Shown: piece after piece, positions 59,192-64,000 of the stretch
Position numbering within the stretch: the first letter of the stretch is position 1
Layout of the letters: each line of letters begins with the position of its first letter
From: Oscillospiraceae bacterium
GTDB lineage: Bacteria > Bacillota > Clostridia > Oscillospirales > Acutalibacteraceae
Reading direction: 5' to 3'
DNA length: 64,000 nt
NCBI GenBank assembly: GCA_015066175.1
Contig: SVOW01000011.1
Coordinates: forward strand, 50,111-114,110
Notes under the pieces: generated by a model
What the model was told of the DNA's origin: nothing
Database searches by the model: none
What the model saw: only the letters and a program-made list of their open reading frames with translations
Program-made: the position numbers and the translations under genes

Positions 59192-60319
59192 ATGACAAAA
59201 CTTAAATTAATGACAATCATCGGCACCCGTCCTGAAATTATCAGGCTTTCTGCCGTTATGAAATGTGCAGACAAATATTTTGACCACATTATTGTTCACA
59301 CAGGTCAGAATTATGACTATACACTCAATCAGGTTTTCTTCGAAGACCTTGATTTACGCGCACCTGATTATTACCTTGAAAGTGTAGGCAGCGATCTTGG
59401 CGAAACAATGGGTAATATCATTGCGAAATCTTATCAGGTAATGGTAAAAGAAAAACCTGATGCTGTTTTACTTTTAGGTGATACAAACTCTGCACTTTCT
59501 GCAATCAGTGCAAAACGTCTTAAAATTCCGATTTTCCATATGGAAGCCGGTAACCGTTGCTGGGACTGGAATGTAAGTGAAATGATTAACAGAAAGATTG
59601 TTGACCATATTTCAGATATCAACCTTCCTTACACAGAACACAGCAGAAGATATCTTATTTCTGAAGGTATTGACGGTAAAACAGTTTTTGTTACAGGTTC
59701 TCCCATGAGGGAAGTGCTTGAAGAATACAAAGATAAAATCGATTCAAGCGATGTTCTTTCGCGTCTCGGTCTTGAAGAAGGCAAATTCTTCCTCGTTTCT
59801 GCTCACAGAGAAGAAAATATTGATAACGAAGAAAACTTTATGTCTCTTATGACTGCAATAAATGATATTGCCGAAAAATATCAGATGCCCGTTATCTATT
59901 CAACACATCCCCGTTCAATGAAATTCATTGAAAAGAGAAACTTCAAATTCCATCCTCTTGTTCAGAATCTCAAGCCTTTCGGATTTATGGATTATAATAA
60001 GCTTCAGAAAACAAGTTACTGCGTTCTTTCAGATAGCGGAACTCTTTCAGAGGAATCTGCAATGCTCGGTTTCTCAGGCGTTCTTCTCAGAACATCAACT
60101 GAACGTCCCGAAGTTCTTGATAAGGGAAGCGTTGTAATCGGCGGTATCAAAACTCTCGATGTTGAACGTGCCATTGAACTTGCAGTTTCCATGAGAGAAA
60201 ATAACGAACCTTACGTTATGGCAGAAGATTATGCCGATATGAATGTGTCTGTTAAGGTTGTAAAACTTGTACAGAGCTACACACATATCGTAAACAAGAC
60301 AGTCTGGCTTAAACCCTGA
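59192..60319 (+). CDS. UDP-N-acetylglucosamine 2-epimerase family (CapG/WbjD or WecB type)
   Basis: 375 residues with IIGTRPEIIRLSAVMK, VHTGQNYDYTLNQVFFEDL, LLGDTNSALSA, MEAGNRCWDWNV, SAHREENID and SDSGTLSEESAMLG. Placed directly after CapF, it is most likely the CapG C2-epimerase giving UDP-FucNAc. On sequence alone a ManNAc-forming WecB is also possible. Last gene of the capsule operon. Confidence 0.9.
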   Translation: MTKLKLMTIIGTRPEIIRLSAVMKCADKYFDHIIVHTGQNYDYTLNQVFFEDLDLRAPDYYLESVGSDLGETMGNIIAKSYQVMVKEKPDAVLLLGDTNSALSAISAKRLKIPIFHMEAGNRCWDWNVSEMINRKIVDHISDINLPYTEHSRRYLISEGIDGKTVFVTGSPMREVLEEYKDKIDSSDVLSRLGLEEGKFFLVSAHREENIDNEENFMSLMTAINDIAEKYQMPVIYSTHPRSMKFIEKRNFKFHPLVQNLKPFGFMDYNKLQKTSYCVLSDSGTLSEESAMLGFSGVLLRTSTERPEVLDKGSVVIGGIKTLDVERAIELAVSMRENNEPYVMAEDYADMNVSVKVVKLVQSYTHIVNKTVWLKP

Positions 60320-60412
60320 CAAGTTTTTGTGACTTTAACTAAAAAAATAAATGGTAATTTGTGCATAATTTAAATATTTCAGCGGTCTGAAGTTTTATTT
60401 TATGCATTACTG

Positions 60413-60442
60413 TTGACACTCTCCCTCTCTTTGTGGTATTAT
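60413..60442 (+). promoter_or_regulatory. Promoter of the giant repeat protein gene
   Basis: TTGACA at 60413-60418, an 18-base spacer, TATTAT at 60437-60442. The gene is therefore transcribed separately from the capsule operon, with a leader of about 85 bases. Confidence 0.7.
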
Positions 60443-60533
60443 TACTATGAAGAATAGTAGGGGGAGTGTACCCTTTTACGCTCAAAAACGCCCTATTTAC
60501 TTAGCATTTTATCTTTTGAAGGAGGCAAATGTT

Positions 60534-63500
60534 ATGTCCAAAACGAAGAAGCTTCTCAGCATTCTTCTGTCTTTGCTGATGATTGCGAACATGTTTGCAA
60601 TATCCGTTTCAGCAGCAGACGCAGAAAAAGCAGAAGCAGACTACGTAGCTCAGTATGGTATTACTACCAGTGAGAGCGTAGTGCACCCCGGAGATGTCAT
60701 CGATGTTTATGTAACATTGAAAACAGACTATCTGGTTTATGCGGCTCAGGCAGCGGTGCTCTATGATGCATCTCTCTTTGAAATTGTAATACCTGAAGGT
60801 AAGAAACCTTCGACACCGGATTACATTGATAATGCAGGTGAGCTTGAGAATTATAAAGTTCTCGGTAACGCATCATCTTCATCAGCAATGTATAAGAGAA
60901 ATTCAAACCCCACTTACTGGCAGTCAGTAGCAAGCGAGGTTAAGATTGCTTACATCGGTTTCTCAGGTGACTCAAGTAAAGGTAATCCCGTAATTGCTGA
61001 CGGTCAGATTGCGAAGTTCTCACTCAAAGTGCGTGAGGATGCAGCTTTTGGTGCAACCGGCTCAGTTTATATGAATGAAGATTGGATTAAAGATGCAGGC
61101 TGCCTCGGCGGTCTTACATTCGTATCCCGTTCAGTAACTGATACATTCGGCACAACATCATCAAGTTATGTTGCACACGGTCAGACAATTGATTTGTCAA
61201 AAGCCTCTGCAACAGTAACAGTAGGCCATGATGACGGCGAGTGGTCAAGATTTAAAGACCCTGATTGTACAAACACAGGTCTTGATGAACTCAGATGTAC
61301 AATCTGTGATGCACTTCTTGACACAAGAGATGTAGATGCACTTGGTCACACACCTGCAGAAGCAGTAAAAGAAAACGAAGTTAAGCCTACATGTACAGAA
61401 AAAGGTCACTATGATAATGTAGTATATTGTACAGTATGTGATGCAGAAATTTCACGCACAGAAATCGAAGTTCCTGCATACGGACACGAATACGAAGTAT
61501 CAGTAGCACCTGCAACATGTACAGAGCAGGGCTATACAAAACACGAATGTATGGTATGTGGTGACGTGTATTATGATTCATACGTTCCTGCACTCGGACA
61601 TACAGAAGTAATTGACGAGGCAGTAGCACCTGATTGTACAAACACAGGTCTCACAGAAGGTAAACACTGTAGTTTCTGTGGTGAAGTGCTTGTTGCACAG
61701 GAAGTAGTACCTGCACTTGGACATACAGAAGTAATCGACGAAGCAGTTTCCCCTGATTGCACAAATACAGGTCTCACAGAAGGTAAGCATTGTTCAGTTT
61801 GTGGCGAAATTCTTGTAGCACAGGAAGTAGTAGATGCACTTGGTCATACAGAAGTAATTGATGAAGCAGTAGCACCTACATGTACAGAAACAGGTTTGAC
61901 AGAAGGTAAACACTGCTCAGTTTGTGGCGAAATTCTTGTAGCACAGGAAGTAGTAGATGCGCTTGGTCACGATTATAAAGGTGAAGTAACAGCACCTACA
62001 TGTACAGATAAAGGCTTCACAACATACACATGTTCAGTATGTGGCGACAAATATGTAGCAGATTATGTGGATGAACTTGGCCATACAGAAGTAATTGACG
62101 AAGCAGTAGCTCCTGATTGCACAAACACAGGTCTTACAGAAGGTAAACACTGCTCAGTTTGTGGTGAAGTTCTTGTAGCACAGGAAGTAGTTCCTGCACT
62201 CGGACACACAGAAGTAATCGATGCAGCAGTAGCAGCAACATGTACAGAAACAGGTCTTACAGAAGGTAAACACTGCTCAGTTTGTGGCGAAGTTCTTGTA
62301 GCACAGGAAGTAGTTCCTGCACTTGGTCACACAGAAGTAATCGACGCAGCAGTAGCACCTGATTGTGTAAACACAGGTCTCACAGAAGGTAAACACTGTT
62401 CAGTATGTAACGAAGTTCTTGTTAAACAGGAAGTAGTTCCTGCACTCGGTCACACAGAAGTAGTCGACGCAGCAGTAGCTCCTGATTGCACAAACACAGG
62501 TCTCACAGAAGGTAAACACTGTTCAGTTTGTAACGAAGTTCTTGTTAAACAGGAAGTTGTTCCTGCACTTGGCCATAAAGAAGCAGAAGCAGTTATCGAA
62601 AATAACGTAAATCCTGATTGTGAAAACGAAGGTTCATATGATACAGTAGTATACTGTTCAGTATGTAAAGAAGAACTTTCAAGAGTAACAACAACAGTTG
62701 ACGCTCTTGGCCATACAGAAGGTGAAGTAGTTGTAGAAAACAACGTAGCACCTGATTGTGTAAATGACGGTTCATACGATAACGTAGTATATTGTACAGT
62801 ATGTGATAAAGAACTTTCTCGTGAAACAATCACAGTAGATGCACTCGGACATACAGAAGTAATCGATGCAGCAGTAGCTCCCGATTGTACAAACACAGGT
62901 CTTACAGAAGGTAAACACTGCTCAGTTTGTGGCGAAGTTCTTGTAGCACAGGAAGTAGTGCCTGCAACAGGTCATAAATATGATGCAGTAGTAACAGCAC
63001 CTACATGTACAGAAAAAGGCTTCACAACACACACATGTTCAGTATGTGGTGACGAATATGTTGATTCATACGTAGACGCACTCGGTCATACAGAAGTAAT
63101 CGACGCAGCAGTAGCAGCAACATGTACAGAAACAGGTCTTACAGAAGGTAAACACTGCTCAGTTTGTGGCGAAGTTCTTGTAGCACAGGAAGTAGTTCCT
63201 GCACTCGGTCATACAGAAGCAGAAGCAGTTATCGAAAATAACGTAAATCCTGATTGTGAAAACGCAGGTTCATATGATACAGTAGTATACTGTTCAGTAT
63301 GTAAAGAAGAACTTTCAAGAGTAACAACAACAGTTGACGCTCTTGGCCATACAGAAGGTGAAGTAGTTGTAGAAAACAACGTAGCACCTGATTGTGTAAA
63401 TGACGGTTCATACGATAACGTAGTATATTGTACAGTATGTGATAAAGAACTTTCTCGTGAAACAATCACAGTAGACGCACTCGGTCACACAGAAGTAATC

Positions 63501-64000
63501 GATGCAGCAGTAGCTCCCGATTGTACAAACACAGGTCTTACAGAAGGTAAACACTGTTCAGTTTGTGGCGAAGTTCTTGTAGCACAGGAAGTAGTTCCTG
63601 CACTTGGTCACACAGAAGTAATCGACGAAGCAGTAGCACCTGATTGCACAAACACAGGTCTTACAGAAGGTAAACACTGCTCAGTTTGTGGTGAAGTTCT
63701 CGTAGCACAGGAAGTAGTTCCTGCACTCGGTCATACAGAAGCAGAAGCAGTTGTAGAAAACAACGTAGATCCTGATTGTGAAAACGAAGGCTCATACGAT
63801 ACAGTAGTTTACTGTACAGTATGTGGCGAAGAACTCTCAAGAGAAACAATCACAGTTGATGCTCTTGGTCATGAATATGATGCAGTAGTAACAGCACCTA
63901 CATGTACAGAAAAAGGTTTCACAACACACACATGTTCAGTATGTGGTGACGAATATGTTGATTCATATGTAGATGCACTCGGTCACGCAGAAGTAATCGA
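60534..64000 (+). CDS. Giant secreted Cys/His-repeat protein (3' partial)
   Basis: At least 1155 residues, open to the window end. Signal peptide (about 1-28, ending VSAA), then a cohesin-like or adhesion beta-sandwich (about 45-215: [33 protein letters not shown]). From about residue 233 it is tandem repeats of 38-46 residues, each opening with GH and holding one Cys, then a C-x2-C pair (pattern [36 protein letters not shown]). I count 22 complete copies and one cut copy, in three subtypes. SD GGAGG precedes the ATG by nine bases. Surface role inferred; the repeat function is unknown. Confidence 0.9.
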   Translation, partial: MSKTKKLLSILLSLLMIANMFAISVSAADAEKAEADYVAQYGITTSESVVHPGDVIDVYVTLKTDYLVYAAQAAVLYDASLFEIVIPEGKKPSTPDYIDNAGELENYKVLGNASSSSAMYKRNSNPTYWQSVASEVKIAYIGFSGDSSKGNPVIADGQIAKFSLKVREDAAFGATGSVYMNEDWIKDAGCLGGLTFVSRSVTDTFGTTSSSYVAHGQTIDLSKASATVTVGHDDGEWSRFKDPDCTNTGLDELRCTICDALLDTRDVDALGHTPAEAVKENEVKPTCTEKGHYDNVVYCTVCDAEISRTEIEVPAYGHEYEVSVAPATCTEQGYTKHECMVCGDVYYDSYVPALGHTEVIDEAVAPDCTNTGLTEGKHCSFCGEVLVAQEVVPALGHTEVIDEAVSPDCTNTGLTEGKHCSVCGEILVAQEVVDALGHTEVIDEAVAPTCTETGLTEGKHCSVCGEILVAQEVVDALGHDYKGEVTAPTCTDKGFTTYTCSVCGDKYVADYVDELGHTEVIDEAVAPDCTNTGLTEGKHCSVCGEVLVAQEVVPALGHTEVIDAAVAATCTETGLTEGKHCSVCGEVLVAQEVVPALGHTEVIDAAVAPDCVNTGLTEGKHCSVCNEVLVKQEVVPALGHTEVVDAAVAPDCTNTGLTEGKHCSVCNEVLVKQEVVPALGHKEAEAVIENNVNPDCENEGSYDTVVYCSVCKEELSRVTTTVDALGHTEGEVVVENNVAPDCVNDGSYDNVVYCTVCDKELSRETITVDALGHTEVIDAAVAPDCTNTGLTEGKHCSVCGEVLVAQEVVPATGHKYDAVVTAPTCTEKGFTTHTCSVCGDEYVDSYVDALGHTEVIDAAVAATCTETGLTEGKHCSVCGEVLVAQEVVPALGHTEAEAVIENNVNPDCENAGSYDTVVYCSVCKEELSRVTTTVDALGHTEGEVVVENNVAPDCVNDGSYDNVVYCTVCDKELSRETITVDALGHTEVIDAAVAPDCTNTGLTEGKHCSVCGEVLVAQEVVPALGHTEVIDEAVAPDCTNTGLTEGKHCSVCGEVLVAQEVVPALGHTEAEAVVENNVDPDCENEGSYDTVVYCTVCGEELSRETITVDALGHEYDAVVTAPTCTEKGFTTHTCSVCGDEYVDSYVDALGHAEVI
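61230..64000 (+). repeat. Tandem coding repeats (GH...C...CxxC), about 115-140 bases each
   Basis: Three subtypes alternate: 41 residues (GHTEVID type), 46 residues ([15 protein letters not shown] type) and 38 residues (GHEYDAV type). A higher-order block recurs: bases 62593-62829 and 63229-63465 translate identically on the opposite strand over 78 codons, showing a near-identical copy 636 bases apart. This indicates recent unequal recombination. Confidence 0.9.

Noticed and set aside
61387..63849. Several open frames on the minus strand of the repeat region
   Set aside because: They are shadows of the plus-strand repeat gene: low-complexity translations, repeated with the same period, no SD or promoter.
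61230..64000. Regularly spaced direct repeats resembling a CRISPR array
   Set aside because: Units are 114-140 bases, coding in one open frame, with periodic Cys/His codons and no unique spacers; no cas genes nearby.

Overview
The window reads as chromosome of a spore-forming, low-to-moderate GC Firmicute of the class Clostridia, probably a gut Oscillospirales/Ruminococcaceae-like organism. Evidence: a SpoIIR homologue, strong AGGAGG-type ribosome binding sites, frequent TTG/GTG starts, TTGACA/TATAAT promoters, a Gram-positive SOS box, an LTA-synthase family protein, many secreted glycosidases and a dispersed repeat family of a kind common in gut Clostridia. The species cannot be named from sequence alone.

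Layout. 1-9.8 kb: 3' part of mutS2, a sodium:neurotransmitter-symporter family gene, an iron-uptake operon (feoA, feoB and a small Cys-rich partner) with three near-identical palindromic operators, a DUF4434 protein with two half-size chromate transporters, and a YhhN-family membrane protein. 9.85-10.3 kb: intergenic repeat elements. 10.3-13.8 kb (minus strand): a secreted GH5 enzyme and a three-gene ECF sigma / membrane anti-sigma-like / lipoprotein operon. 13.97-19.8 kb: a compact phage-derived operon (regulator, tail-fibre-like proteins, XkdX-like, micro-ORF, coiled-coil membrane protein, LLH-type holin, M15 endolysin) behind a perfect LexA box, with no head, terminase, portal or integrase genes. 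This is the best candidate for an unusual system in the window. 19.9-31.2 kb: polysaccharide and envelope genes (two beta-helix proteins, two DUF2804 paralogues, an LTA-synthase-like phosphotransferase, a Nudix hydrolase, a GH30 enzyme, a zinc-ribbon membrane protein). 31.4-35.3 kb: housekeeping genes (PHP phosphatase, ispE, spoIIR, an rlmD-type methyltransferase).

35.4-44.4 kb is accessory DNA: two paralogous S24-like small proteins, then a mobilizable resistance region with a C-terminally altered methyltransferase, a small membrane protein, an HTH regulator, a ribosomal-protection tetracycline resistance gene with its full attenuation leader, a gene scar, a putative oriT, a MobV relaxase and a large serine recombinase. 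The recombinase abuts the start of a secreted DUF5060/DUF4038 enzyme.

46.5-64 kb: a GtrB/GtrA-like pair, tRNA-Lys, a YetF-like protein, and then a capsule operon (Wzz, BY-kinase, PHP phosphatase, nucleotide-sugar dehydrogenase, 4-epimerase, Wzy, glycosyltransferase, Wzx flippase, CapF- and CapG-like enzymes). The operon predicts GalNAcA and FucNAc-type sugars, although the CapE step is absent. The window ends inside a very large secreted protein made of more than twenty Cys/His-rich repeats. Its frame stays open to the last base.
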